Assembly (NCBI GenBank): GCA_910583695.1
Contig: CAJTZL010000040.1
Location: 1-28,685 of the forward strand
Direction of reading: 5' to 3'
Source: an uncultured Oscillibacter sp.
GTDB taxonomy: Bacteria; Bacillota; Clostridia; Oscillospirales; Oscillospiraceae
DNA: 28,685 nt
Part shown: one piece after another, positions 7,625 through 15,489 of the stretch
Numbering within the stretch: position 1 is the stretch's first letter
How the letters are laid out: every line of letters starts with the position of its first letter
Notes under the pieces: model-generated
What the model was told of the DNA's origin: nothing
The model's database searches: none
The model's input: the letters and a program-made list of their open reading frames with translations, nothing else
Program-made: the position numbers and the translations under genes

Positions 7625-9003
7625 GGCGGGTCCTCATCGCCAACCGGGGGGAGATTGCCCTCCGGGTCCTCCGGGCCTGCCGGGAGCTGGAGATCGAGAC
7701 CGTGGCCGCCTATTCCGAGGCGGACGCGGAGGCCCTCCATGTCCAGCTGGCCACGGAGTCCGTCTGCATCGGCCCCGCCCGGGCGGCGGACAGCTATTTG
7801 AATCAGGACGCCCTGTTGACGGCGGCCCTGGCCACCGGCTGCGACGGCGTACACCCGGGCTACGGCTTCCTCTCCGAGAACGCGGACTTTTCCGACGCCT
7901 GCGCCCAGGCGGGGCTGACCTTCATCGGCCCCTCCGGGGAGGCCATCCGCAAGGCGGGCTCCAAGTCCGCCGCCCGGGACCTGATGAAGGCGGCGGGAGT
8001 CCCGGTGACGCCCGGCTCTGACGGCCCCGTCTCCTCGGCGGAAGAGGCCCTGGCGGCGGCGGAGGCCGTGGGCTGGCCGGTGCTGCTGAAGGCCTCCGCC
8101 GGCGGCGGGGGCCGGGGCATCCGCCGCTGCGACGGCCCGGAAATTCTGCCCGCCGCCTACGCCGAGGCCCGGGCGGAGGCCGCCGCCTGCTTTGGAAACG
8201 ACGAGATGTACCTGGAGAAGCTGGTGCTGAATCCCCGGCATGTGGAGGTACAGATTCTGGCGGACCGGCAGGGGCACACCATTCACCTGGGGGACCGGGA
8301 CTGCTCCGTTCAGCGGCGGAACCAGAAGCTGATGGAGGAGGCCCCGGCCCCCGGCCTCAGCCCCGCCCTGCGCAGGGCCATGGGAGAGGCCGCCGTCCGG
8401 GCGGCGGAGGCCGTGGGCTACGAGGGCGCGGGCACCGTGGAGTTCCTGGTGGACGGGGAGAACTTCTACTTCATGGAGATGAATACCCGCATCCAGGTGG
8501 AGCACGGGGTCACGGAGCTGGTCACGGGGGTGGATCTGGTGCGCCAGCAGCTGCGGATTGCCTCCGGCCTGCCCCTGGACATGGGGCAGGAGGACGTAAC
8601 GATCCGGGGCTGCGCCATGGAGTGCCGGGTCAACGCCGAGGACCCCCACGGGGACTTCCGGCCCTGCCCCGGCAGGGTGGAGTTTCTCCACTTCCCCGGC
8701 GGCGCGGGGGTCCGGGTGGACTCCTGCCTCTACAACGGCTGCATCATGTCCCCCTATTACGACTCCCTGGCCGCCAAGGTCCTGGCCCACGGGGCCACCC
8801 GGCTGGAGGCCATTCGCAAGCTCCGCCGCTGTCTGGAGGAATTTGCCCTGGAGGGCTTCCCCACCAACGCGGAGCTGTCCTATGAGATTCTATTCCACCC
8901 GGTCTTCGTCCGGGGCCGGTGCACCACGGGCTTTCTGGACGCGCATCTGCCGGAGCTGCTGGACTTCAGCCGCCGGGTGGAGGAAAAGGAGGCGGAGGCA
9001 TGA
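7618..9003 (+). CDS. accC: Biotin carboxylase subunit of acetyl-CoA carboxylase
   Basis: ATP-dependent carboxylation of the biotin on AccB. It has 461 residues; the family norm is near 450. The N-terminal domain begins with the typical LIANRGEIALRV. The ATP-grasp region has the Gly-rich lid GGGGRGIRR at about 162-170. It is followed by the HVEVQILAD segment and the EMNTRIQVEH signature that carries the catalytic Glu, Asn and Arg. The start overlaps accB and the stop overlaps the accD start (ATGA). The same family includes pyruvate and propionyl carboxylase subunits, but the neighbours settle the assignment. Confidence 0.96.
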   Translation: MLRRVLIANRGEIALRVLRACRELEIETVAAYSEADAEALHVQLATESVCIGPARAADSYLNQDALLTAALATGCDGVHPGYGFLSENADFSDACAQAGLTFIGPSGEAIRKAGSKSAARDLMKAAGVPVTPGSDGPVSSAEEALAAAEAVGWPVLLKASAGGGGRGIRRCDGPEILPAAYAEARAEAAACFGNDEMYLEKLVLNPRHVEVQILADRQGHTIHLGDRDCSVQRRNQKLMEEAPAPGLSPALRRAMGEAAVRAAEAVGYEGAGTVEFLVDGENFYFMEMNTRIQVEHGVTELVTGVDLVRQQLRIASGLPLDMGQEDVTIRGCAMECRVNAEDPHGDFRPCPGRVEFLHFPGGAGVRVDSCLYNGCIMSPYYDSLAAKVLAHGATRLEAIRKLRRCLEEFALEGFPTNAELSYEILFHPVFVRGRCTTGFLDAHLPELLDFSRRVEEKEAEA

Positions 9004-9854
9004 GCGGCATCTTTGCCAAGCGCCGGGCCCGGCTCCTGGCCATGAAGGCCATCCGGGACAGCTACGTTCCCGGGGACCAGCTGGTAGCCTGCCCCAAGTG
9101 CGGCGGGGAGAGCCAGCGGAAGGACGTGGCGGGGAACCTCTCCGTCTGTCCCCTCTGCGGCTATCACTTCCCCATCGGGGCCTATTACCGCCTCAGCACC
9201 ATTCTGGACCCCGGCAGCTTCCGGGAGCTGAACGAGAAGCTCCCCGCCGCCGACCCGCTGTCCTTCCCCGGCTACCGGGAGAAGCAGCGCCTGGCCCAGC
9301 GGAAGACCGGCCTCACGGAGGCCGCCGTCACCGCCACCGGGACCATCGGCGGGCGAAAGTGTGTGGCGGGGGTGCTGGACAGCCGCTTTTTCATGGGCAG
9401 CATGAGCGCCGCCGTGGGGGAGAAGATCACCCTGGCCATTGAGTACGCGGCGAAAAACAAGCTGCCCCTGATCCTCTTCTCCGCCAGCGGCGGGGCCCGG
9501 ATGCAGGAGGGCATTTTGTCCCTGATGCAGATGGCCAAGACCTCCGCCGCCCTGGCCCGGTTTTCGGACAAGGGGCTGCTGTACATCTCCGTGCTGACGG
9601 ACCCCACCACCGGCGGCGTCACCGCCAGCTTTGCCTCCCTGGGAGACATCATCCTGGCGGAGCCGGGGGCCCTCATCGGCTTTGCCGGGCCCCGGGTGAT
9701 TCAGCAGACCATCGGCGAGACCCTGCCGGAGGGCTTCCAGCGGGCGGAATACCAGGAGGAGCACGGCTTTGTGGATGCGGTGGTCCCCCGGGGAGAGCTC
9801 CGGGAGACCCTGAGCCGCCTCCTGCGGCTCCACGAGAAAGGAGGCCGCCCATGA
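9000..9854 (+). CDS. accD: Acetyl-CoA carboxylase carboxyltransferase subunit beta
   Basis: Transfers the carboxyl group from biotin to acetyl-CoA together with AccA. The 284 residues start with a four-Cys zinc ribbon (Cys31, Cys34, Cys50, Cys53; CPKC and CPLC), followed by the crotonase-like carboxyltransferase fold with the SASGGARMQEG oxyanion segment. ATG 9000 overlaps the accC stop by 4 nt and places the start just before the zinc ribbon, as in homologues. The 3' end overlaps accA by 4 nt. Confidence 0.96.
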   Translation: MSGIFAKRRARLLAMKAIRDSYVPGDQLVACPKCGGESQRKDVAGNLSVCPLCGYHFPIGAYYRLSTILDPGSFRELNEKLPAADPLSFPGYREKQRLAQRKTGLTEAAVTATGTIGGRKCVAGVLDSRFFMGSMSAAVGEKITLAIEYAAKNKLPLILFSASGGARMQEGILSLMQMAKTSAALARFSDKGLLYISVLTDPTTGGVTASFASLGDIILAEPGALIGFAGPRVIQQTIGETLPEGFQRAEYQEEHGFVDAVVPRGELRETLSRLLRLHEKGGRP

Positions 9855-10663
9855 GCAGTCTGACCGCCGCGGAACGGGTGTCCGTGGCCCGGCACCCCCA
9901 GCGGCCCAATATCACGGACATCATCGGCGCCCTCTTCACGGACTTTTTTGAGCAGAAGGGGGACCGCCTCTGCCGGGAGGACCCGGCGATTTTGGGCGGC
10001 GCGGCCCTGTACCACGGGCGGCCCGTCACCGTCATCGGCACCCGGAAGGGGAAGACGGCGGAGGAGAGCATCCGCTGCAACTTCGGCATGCCGGGGCCCG
10101 AGGGCTACCGGAAGGCCCTGCGCCTGATGAAGCAGGCGGAGAAGTTCCGCCGCCCGGTGTTCACCTTCATTGACACCTCCGGGGCCTACCCCGGCCTGGA
10201 GGCGGAGGCCCGGGGCCAGGGGGAGGCCATCGCCCGGAACCTCATGGAGATGAGCCGCCTCACGGTGCCGGTCGTCGCCGTCATCACCGGCGAGGGCAAC
10301 AGCGGCGGGGCCCTGGCCCTGGGCGTGGCCGACCGGGTGCTGATGCTGGAGAACGCGGTTTACGCCATTCTCTCCCCGGAGGGCTTCGCCTCCATCCTCT
10401 GGCGGGACGCGGCCCGGCACGACGAGGCCAGTGAGCTGATGAAGCTCACCGCCCCGGACCTGCTGGCCCTGGGAATCGTGGACGACGTGATCCCGGAGCC
10501 GGAGGGAGGCGCCCATCTGGCCCCGGAGGCGGCCTTCCGGGAGCTGGACCGTGCTTTAAGCCGCCATCTGGCGGCGCTTTTGAAGGAGAGCGGCGGAAGT
10601 CTGGCGTCCGGGCGCTATCAGAAGTTCAGAAAAATGGGCGCGGTCCCCAAGGAGGAGTCATGA
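9851..10663 (+). CDS. accA: Acetyl-CoA carboxylase carboxyltransferase subunit alpha
   Basis: Partner of AccD in malonyl-CoA formation. The 270 residues are shorter than the roughly 320 of E. coli, as in several Clostridia; the missing part is the N-terminal helical extension. Conserved family segments are the FGMPGPEGYRKA region, the DTSGAYPG segment and GEGNSGGALA, which build the active site. Start and stop overlap accD and fabH by 4 nt each. Confidence 0.95.
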   Translation: MSSLTAAERVSVARHPQRPNITDIIGALFTDFFEQKGDRLCREDPAILGGAALYHGRPVTVIGTRKGKTAEESIRCNFGMPGPEGYRKALRLMKQAEKFRRPVFTFIDTSGAYPGLEAEARGQGEAIARNLMEMSRLTVPVVAVITGEGNSGGALALGVADRVLMLENAVYAILSPEGFASILWRDAARHDEASELMKLTAPDLLALGIVDDVIPEPEGGAHLAPEAAFRELDRALSRHLAALLKESGGSLASGRYQKFRKMGAVPKEES

Positions 10664-11610
10664 ACGGAATCAAAATTCGGGGGACCGGCCGGGGCGTGCC
10701 CGGCAAGCTGGTGAGCAACCGGGACCTGGAGAAGATTGTGGAGACGAACGACGAGTGGATCTCCAGCCGGACGGGCATCCGGACCCGGCACCACTGCACC
10801 GGGGAGGAGACCCTTTCCGCCATCACCGCCCGGGCGGCCCGCCGGGCCCTGGAGGACGCCGGGGTTTCGCCGGACCGGATCGGCGCGTGCATCGTGGCCA
10901 CAGTGACGCCGGAGACCATGGTTCCCTCCGCCGCCTGTACGCTCCAGCGGGAGCTGGGGCTTCCGCAGGACATCCCCTGCTTCGATTTGGGGGCGGCCTG
11001 TACCGGCTTTTTGTTTGCCCTCCACACCATGGAGTGCCTGCTGAACGCCTCCCCCCGGAAATTCGGACTGGTGGTGGGGGCGGAGAACCTGAGCCGCTGC
11101 ATCGACTGGACCGACCGGGGGACCTGCATCCTCTTCGGGGACGGAGCCGGGGCCGCCGTGGTGGAGTGCCGGGAGGGCTGGCCCTCCGTCTCCGCCGTCA
11201 TGGGCTGTCACGGCAGCGACGAGCTGCTCCGCCTTCCCGGCCCGGGGGCGGGGGAGCCCGGCCTCATCTCCATGGAGGGCACCCGGGTGTTCAAGTTCGC
11301 CGTGGAGGCGGTGCCCTGGTGCGTGGATCAGGTGCTGAAAAAGACCGGCCGGACCGTGGAGGACGTGGACTTCTTCGTGTTCCACCAGGCCAACGCCCGG
11401 ATCATTGATCTTGCGGTGCGGAAATACCGCATCCCGCCGGAGAAGTACTATAAAAACATCGCCGAATACGGCAACACCTCCGCCGCCAGCATTCCCCTGG
11501 TCCTCAGCGAGCTCCGGGAGCAGGGAAAAATCGGCCCCGGCAGCCGGATTCTGGCCGTGGGCTTCGGCGGCGGCCTGACCTGGGGCGGCTGTCTGATTGA
11601 GCTCGCATAA
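10660..11610 (+). CDS. fabH: Beta-ketoacyl-ACP synthase III
   Basis: Starts fatty acid chains by condensing an acyl-CoA with malonyl-ACP. The 316 residues carry the catalytic triad Cys114 (GAACTGF), His242 (FHQAN) and Asn272 (YGNTS) at the expected spacing. The C-terminal GFGGGLTWGG segment is typical. It is coupled to accA by an ATGA overlap. A diverged copy of its last 29 nt lies 124 nt downstream (11735-11763). Straight versus branched starter preference cannot be read with confidence. Confidence 0.96.
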   Translation: MNGIKIRGTGRGVPGKLVSNRDLEKIVETNDEWISSRTGIRTRHHCTGEETLSAITARAARRALEDAGVSPDRIGACIVATVTPETMVPSAACTLQRELGLPQDIPCFDLGAACTGFLFALHTMECLLNASPRKFGLVVGAENLSRCIDWTDRGTCILFGDGAGAAVVECREGWPSVSAVMGCHGSDELLRLPGPGAGEPGLISMEGTRVFKFAVEAVPWCVDQVLKKTGRTVEDVDFFVFHQANARIIDLAVRKYRIPPEKYYKNIAEYGNTSAASIPLVLSELREQGKIGPGSRILAVGFGGGLTWGGCLIELA

Positions 11611-11631
11611 CCGTCAGGGTCGTTCCCCATA

Positions 11632-11659
11632 CCCCGCAAAATCCGCAGATTTTGCGGGG
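11632..11659 (+). other. Hairpin in the fabH-fabK gap
   Basis: Perfect 12-bp stem (11632-11643 with 11648-11659) with the loop CGCA. It is followed by AGAGGAGG and not by T residues, so it is not a standard terminator. The 168-nt gap holding it is the only sizeable break between acc/fab genes other than the acpP-accB gap. Confidence 0.6.
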
Positions 11660-11734
11660 AGAGGAGGAAGGAAGCGGGCGGAGTCCCCGGCGCAAGGCGG
11701 CGGGGACGAAGCGGAGCGGAATTTCTTCCGACGA

Positions 11735-11763
11735 GGGGCGGCTGCCTGATTGAGTTCGCGTGA
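11735..11763 (+). repeat. Diverged duplicate of the fabH 3' end
   Basis: These 29 nt match the last 29 nt of fabH (11582-11610) at 25 positions. All four differences are transitions. Read in the fabH frame, both copies give G-C-L-I-E-(L or F)-A-stop. The 124 nt between the copies (11611-11734) contain the hairpin at 11632-11659 and no gene. Bases just after the second copy provide the fabK ribosome site. Confidence 0.75.
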
Positions 11764-11778
11764 GGGGAGAGACATACT

Positions 11779-12717
11779 GTGAAAAAATTAAACGAAATCC
11801 TGGGGACCGAGTTCCCCATTATACAGGGCGGCATGGCCAACATCGCCACCGGCGAGTTTGCCGCCGCCTGCTCCAACGCCGGGGCCCTGGGCATGATTGC
11901 CACCGGGGCCTGGGACGCGGACCGGGTGCGGAGCGAGATTCGCCGGGCCCGGGAGCTGACCGATAAGCCCTTCGGCGTAAATCTGATGCTGATGAACCCC
12001 TGCGCCGCCGACATCGCCCAGGTGATTCTGGACGAGGGCGTGCAGGCCGTCACCACCGGCGCGGGGAACCCCGGCCAGTTTATCCCCGCCTGGAAGGAAG
12101 CCGGAATCAAGGTCATCCCCGTTGTGGCGGCGGCGGTGCTGGCAAAGCGCCTCAGCCGTTACGGCGTGGACGCCTTCGTGGCCGAGGGCATGGAGTCCGG
12201 GGGCCACGTGGGAGAGATGACCACCATGGCCCTGGTGCCCCAGGTCATCGACGCGGTGGACGTGCCCGTTATCGCCGCCGGAGGCATCGCCGACGGGCGG
12301 CAGATGGCGGCGGCCATGGCCCTGGGGGCCGCCGGCGTCCAGGTGGGCACCTGCCTGCTGGCCAGTCCCGAGTGCCCCATTCACGAAAACTACAAGCAGG
12401 CCGTCCTGAAAGCCAAGGACAGCGACACCACCGTTACGGGCCGCTCCATCGGCGGGCCGGTGCGGGTGCTGAAAAACAAAATGGCCCGGGAGTATCTGGC
12501 CCTGGAGAAGCGGAACGCCACCCTGGAGGAGCTGGAAACCGTCACCATCGGCGGCCTCCGCCGGGCGGTGCTGGAGGGGGACGTGGAGCGCGGCAGCGTC
12601 ATGATGGGTCAGGTGGCCGGCATGGTCCATGAGATCCGCCCCCTGCGGCAGATTTTTGAGGAGCTGGTCAACGGCGGAAAGGCCGTTCTGGAGCAGGTGC
12701 ACCAGGAATGGCAGTGA
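11779..12717 (+). CDS. fabK: Enoyl-ACP reductase II (FMN-dependent)
   Basis: Reduces trans-2-enoyl-ACP to acyl-ACP in the last step of each elongation round, using FMN and NAD(P)H. The 312 residues match FabK. Visible family features are the N-terminal FPIIQGGMA, the GGHVGE phosphate-binding loop near 140 and the AAGGIADGRQMAAA and GAAGVQVGTCLLASPEC segments. It starts at GTG 11779, with GGGGAG 9 nt upstream. No FabI-type reductase is present in the cluster, so this is the likely main enoyl reductase. The FabK family is insensitive to triclosan in known cases. It overlaps the next gene by 10 nt. Confidence 0.93.
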   Translation: MKKLNEILGTEFPIIQGGMANIATGEFAAACSNAGALGMIATGAWDADRVRSEIRRARELTDKPFGVNLMLMNPCAADIAQVILDEGVQAVTTGAGNPGQFIPAWKEAGIKVIPVVAAAVLAKRLSRYGVDAFVAEGMESGGHVGEMTTMALVPQVIDAVDVPVIAAGGIADGRQMAAAMALGAAGVQVGTCLLASPECPIHENYKQAVLKAKDSDTTVTGRSIGGPVRVLKNKMAREYLALEKRNATLEELETVTIGGLRRAVLEGDVERGSVMMGQVAGMVHEIRPLRQIFEELVNGGKAVLEQVHQEWQ

Positions 12718-13796
12718 CCATCCGGGGGAAAACCCTGCCTCTCCCCATTGTCCAGGGCGGCATGGGCATCGGCGTCAGCCTGGAGCGGCTGGCGGGGACT
12801 GTGGCCGCGGGCGGAGGCATGGGCACCCTGTCCGCCGCCTTCTGCGGCTTCCGGGAGCCGGACTTCCGGACAAACCCCCGGGAGGCCAACCTCCGGGCCC
12901 TGACCCGGCAGATTGGAAGGGCGAAGGAGATTGCCAGGGGCGCGGGTCTGGTGGCCGTGAACGTCATGGTGGCCGCCGCCCAGTACGCCGGCAGCGTGCG
13001 CACCGCCCTCCGGGCGGGGGTGGACGCGGTGGTTTGCGGCGCGGGCCTTCCCAAGGACCTGCCGGGCCTTGCGGCGGAGGAGGGAAACGAGGACGCGGCC
13101 CTGGCCCCGGTGGTCAGCGGGGGCCGCTCCGCCGCCCTGATCTGCAGGCTGTGGGACCGGCGCTACGGCCGGGTTCCGGATTTCGTGGTTCTGGAGGGCC
13201 CCCTGGCCGGGGGACACCTGGGCTTTTCCCCTCAGGAGGCCCGGGAGGCCCAGGCGGGACGGCCCCGCCCCCTCTCCGCCCTGCTGGCGGAGGTGATGGA
13301 GTCCCTGGCCCCCTTCCGGGAGAAGTACGGGCGGGATATCCCCGTCTTCGTGGCCGGAGGCGTGCGGAACGGGGCGGAGCTGCGCCGCTATATGGACCTG
13401 GGTGCGGCGGGGGCCCAGTTTGCCACCCGCTTCATCGCCACGGAGGAGTGCGACGCCAGCCCGGGCTATAAGCAGGCCCTGCTGGACGCGGCGGCGGAGG
13501 ACGTCACCATTGTTCAGAGCCCCGTGGGCATGCCGGGCCGAGCCCTGAGAAGCCCGCTGATCCGGCGGGTGGAGGCGGGGACGCAGCCGAAAATCACCCG
13601 CTGCGACCGCTGCCTTGCCGCCTGTGACTGCAAAACCGCCCCCTACTGCATTTCCAAGGCGCTGATTGCCGCCGTGGAGGGGGACTGGGAAAACGGCCTT
13701 TTCTTCTGCGGGGCCAACGCCGGGGAGGTCAACGCGCTTTCCACGGTGAAGGAGCAGATGGACCAGATTTTAAAGGAATGGAGGACCGCGCCATGA
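12708..13796 (+). CDS. FabK/nitronate monooxygenase-like FMN protein with C-terminal Cys cluster
   Basis: Second flavin TIM-barrel protein of the 2-nitropropane dioxygenase/FabK superfamily, 362 residues. It begins LPIVQGGMG like FabK and keeps the FVAGGVRNG and GAAGAQFATRFIATEEC phosphate-binding segments. It diverges in the middle and has a C-terminal extension with Cys299, Cys302, Cys306, Cys308 and Cys314 (RCDRC, ACDC, YC) plus Cys334, suggesting a metal or Fe-S site. It overlaps fabK by 10 nt and fabD by 4 nt, so it is made with the lipid enzymes. It may be a second enoyl reductase, a nitronate monooxygenase or a redox-linked helper. The exact reaction is not known to me. Confidence 0.8.
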   Translation: MAVTIRGKTLPLPIVQGGMGIGVSLERLAGTVAAGGGMGTLSAAFCGFREPDFRTNPREANLRALTRQIGRAKEIARGAGLVAVNVMVAAAQYAGSVRTALRAGVDAVVCGAGLPKDLPGLAAEEGNEDAALAPVVSGGRSAALICRLWDRRYGRVPDFVVLEGPLAGGHLGFSPQEAREAQAGRPRPLSALLAEVMESLAPFREKYGRDIPVFVAGGVRNGAELRRYMDLGAAGAQFATRFIATEECDASPGYKQALLDAAAEDVTIVQSPVGMPGRALRSPLIRRVEAGTQPKITRCDRCLAACDCKTAPYCISKALIAAVEGDWENGLFFCGANAGEVNALSTVKEQMDQILKEWRTAP

Positions 13797-14734
13797 AGCT
13801 CGGTTTCTTATACGCCGGACAGGGCAGCCAGTACCCCGGCATGGGGACGGACCTGTACGAGGCCTATCCGGCCTTCCGACAGGTGCTGGACGCCGCCCAG
13901 GCGGAGGTGGACTTTGACCTGAAGCGGACCTGCTTTGAGGACCCGGAGGGCGTCCTGAACCAGACCCGCTATACCCAGCCCTGCATGGTGGCCTTTGCCG
14001 CCGGGCTGACGGCAGTGCTCCGGGAGAAGGGGATTGTCCCCGCGGCGGCGGCGGGCCTCTCCCTGGGGGAGTACTCCGCCCTTCACGCCGCCGGAGTGTT
14101 TGACGCGGAGACGGCGGTGCGCCTTGTGGCCTTCCGGGGGAAGGCCATGGAGGAGGCCGCAAGGGGCCGTGACAGCGCCATGATGGCCGTCCTGGGCCTG
14201 GACCGGGAGCCCCTCCAGGCCGCCTGCGAGGCGGCGGGGGACCTGGGCGTGGCGGTCATCGCCAATTACAACTGCCCCGGCCAGCTGGTCATCGGCGGGG
14301 ACAAGGCGGCGGTGGAGAAGGCCGCCGCTCTGGCGAAGGAGAAGGGCGCGAGGCGCTGTCTGCCCCTGAAGGTCAGCGGGCCCTTCCACACGCCGCGGAT
14401 GGCCCCCGCCGGGGAGGCCCTGGAGGTCCATTTCCGAAGTATTTCCTTCGCGGAGCCTGAAATCCCCGTCCTGTTCAACTGCCTGGGCCGGGAGAAGGGA
14501 CGGTCGGATTCCATCCCCGCCCTGCTGGTCCGGCAGGTCCGGAGCAGCGTGTATATGGAGGATTCCATCCGCCGCATGGGAGAGCTGGGGCTGGACGCCC
14601 TTGTGGAGATCGGGCCCGGAAAGGCACTCAGCGGTTTTGTGAAGAAGACCCTTCCTGGTTTCCCGGTTTACGCCGCGGAGACGCCGGCGGACGTGGAGGC
14701 CCTGGAGGGGCTGGCAAAGGAGAACGCAGGATGA
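13793..14734 (+). CDS. fabD: Malonyl-CoA:ACP transacylase
   Basis: Moves malonyl from CoA to ACP. The 313 residues carry the catalytic Ser90 in GLSLGEYSAL, His199 in GPFHT, and the N-terminal AGQGSQYPGMG loop. ATG 13793 is chosen over ATG 13778 because GGAGG ends 8 nt before it and it makes the standard ATGA overlap with the previous gene. The stop overlaps fabG by 4 nt. Confidence 0.95.
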   Translation: MKLGFLYAGQGSQYPGMGTDLYEAYPAFRQVLDAAQAEVDFDLKRTCFEDPEGVLNQTRYTQPCMVAFAAGLTAVLREKGIVPAAAAGLSLGEYSALHAAGVFDAETAVRLVAFRGKAMEEAARGRDSAMMAVLGLDREPLQAACEAAGDLGVAVIANYNCPGQLVIGGDKAAVEKAAALAKEKGARRCLPLKVSGPFHTPRMAPAGEALEVHFRSISFAEPEIPVLFNCLGREKGRSDSIPALLVRQVRSSVYMEDSIRRMGELGLDALVEIGPGKALSGFVKKTLPGFPVYAAETPADVEALEGLAKENAG

Positions 14735-15474
14735 AGTTCGAGGGAAAGACCGCCGTCGTCACCGGCGGGAGCCGGGGCATCGGCCGGGCCGTCTGCCTGG
14801 AGCTGGCGGCGGGAGGGGCCAATGTGGTCCTCTGCTACGCCGGAAACGAGGCGGCGGCCCAAGAGACCGTCCGGGCCGTGGAGGCCTTGGGGGCCAAGGG
14901 TTTGGCGGTCCGGTGCGACGTGTCCAGCGCCGCCCAGGTGGACGCGCTGGTAAGGTCCGCGGTTGAGGCGTTTGGAAGAATCGACATTCTGGTGAACAAC
15001 GCCGGGGTTACACGGGACAATCTGATTATGCGCATGAGCGAGGAGGACTTCGACGCGGTCATCGCCGCCAATTTGAAGGGGGCCTTCCTCTGCATGAAGG
15101 CCGTCTCCAGGCTGATGCTGAAACAGCGCTATGGCCGCATCGTGAACCTGAGCAGCGTGGTGGGCCTCCGGGGCAACGCCGGGCAGGTGAACTACGCCGC
15201 CAGCAAGGCGGGGGTGATCGGCATGACGAAATCCCTGGCCAGGGAGCTGGCCTCCCGGGGCGTGACCGTCAACGCCGTGGCCCCGGGCTTCATTGAGACG
15301 GACATGACCGCGGCCCTGCCGGAGTCCGCCCGTTCCGCCGCCCAGGGGAGCATCCCCATGGGCCGCCTGGGCACGCCGGAGGACGTGGCCCGGGCCGTGG
15401 GATTCCTGGCTGGCGACGCCGCCGCCTATGTCACCGGACAGGTGCTGGCGGTGGACGGCGGCATGGCCATGTAA
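14731..15474 (+). CDS. fabG: 3-oxoacyl-ACP reductase
   Basis: NADPH-dependent reduction of beta-ketoacyl-ACP; short-chain dehydrogenase fold. The 247 residues show the cofactor motif TGGSRGIGRA (11-20), NNAG (89-92) and the active-site Ser141/142, Tyr155 and Lys159 (YAASK). Its length and position between fabD and fabF make the assignment secure. Confidence 0.96.
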   Translation: MKFEGKTAVVTGGSRGIGRAVCLELAAGGANVVLCYAGNEAAAQETVRAVEALGAKGLAVRCDVSSAAQVDALVRSAVEAFGRIDILVNNAGVTRDNLIMRMSEEDFDAVIAANLKGAFLCMKAVSRLMLKQRYGRIVNLSSVVGLRGNAGQVNYAASKAGVIGMTKSLARELASRGVTVNAVAPGFIETDMTAALPESARSAAQGSIPMGRLGTPEDVARAVGFLAGDAAAYVTGQVLAVDGGMAM

Positions 15475-15489
15475 CGAGGAGGTTTGACT

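Noticed and set aside
11632..11659. Terminator after fabH
   Set aside because: The stem is perfect but no T-run follows and the downstream genes clearly belong to the same operon.
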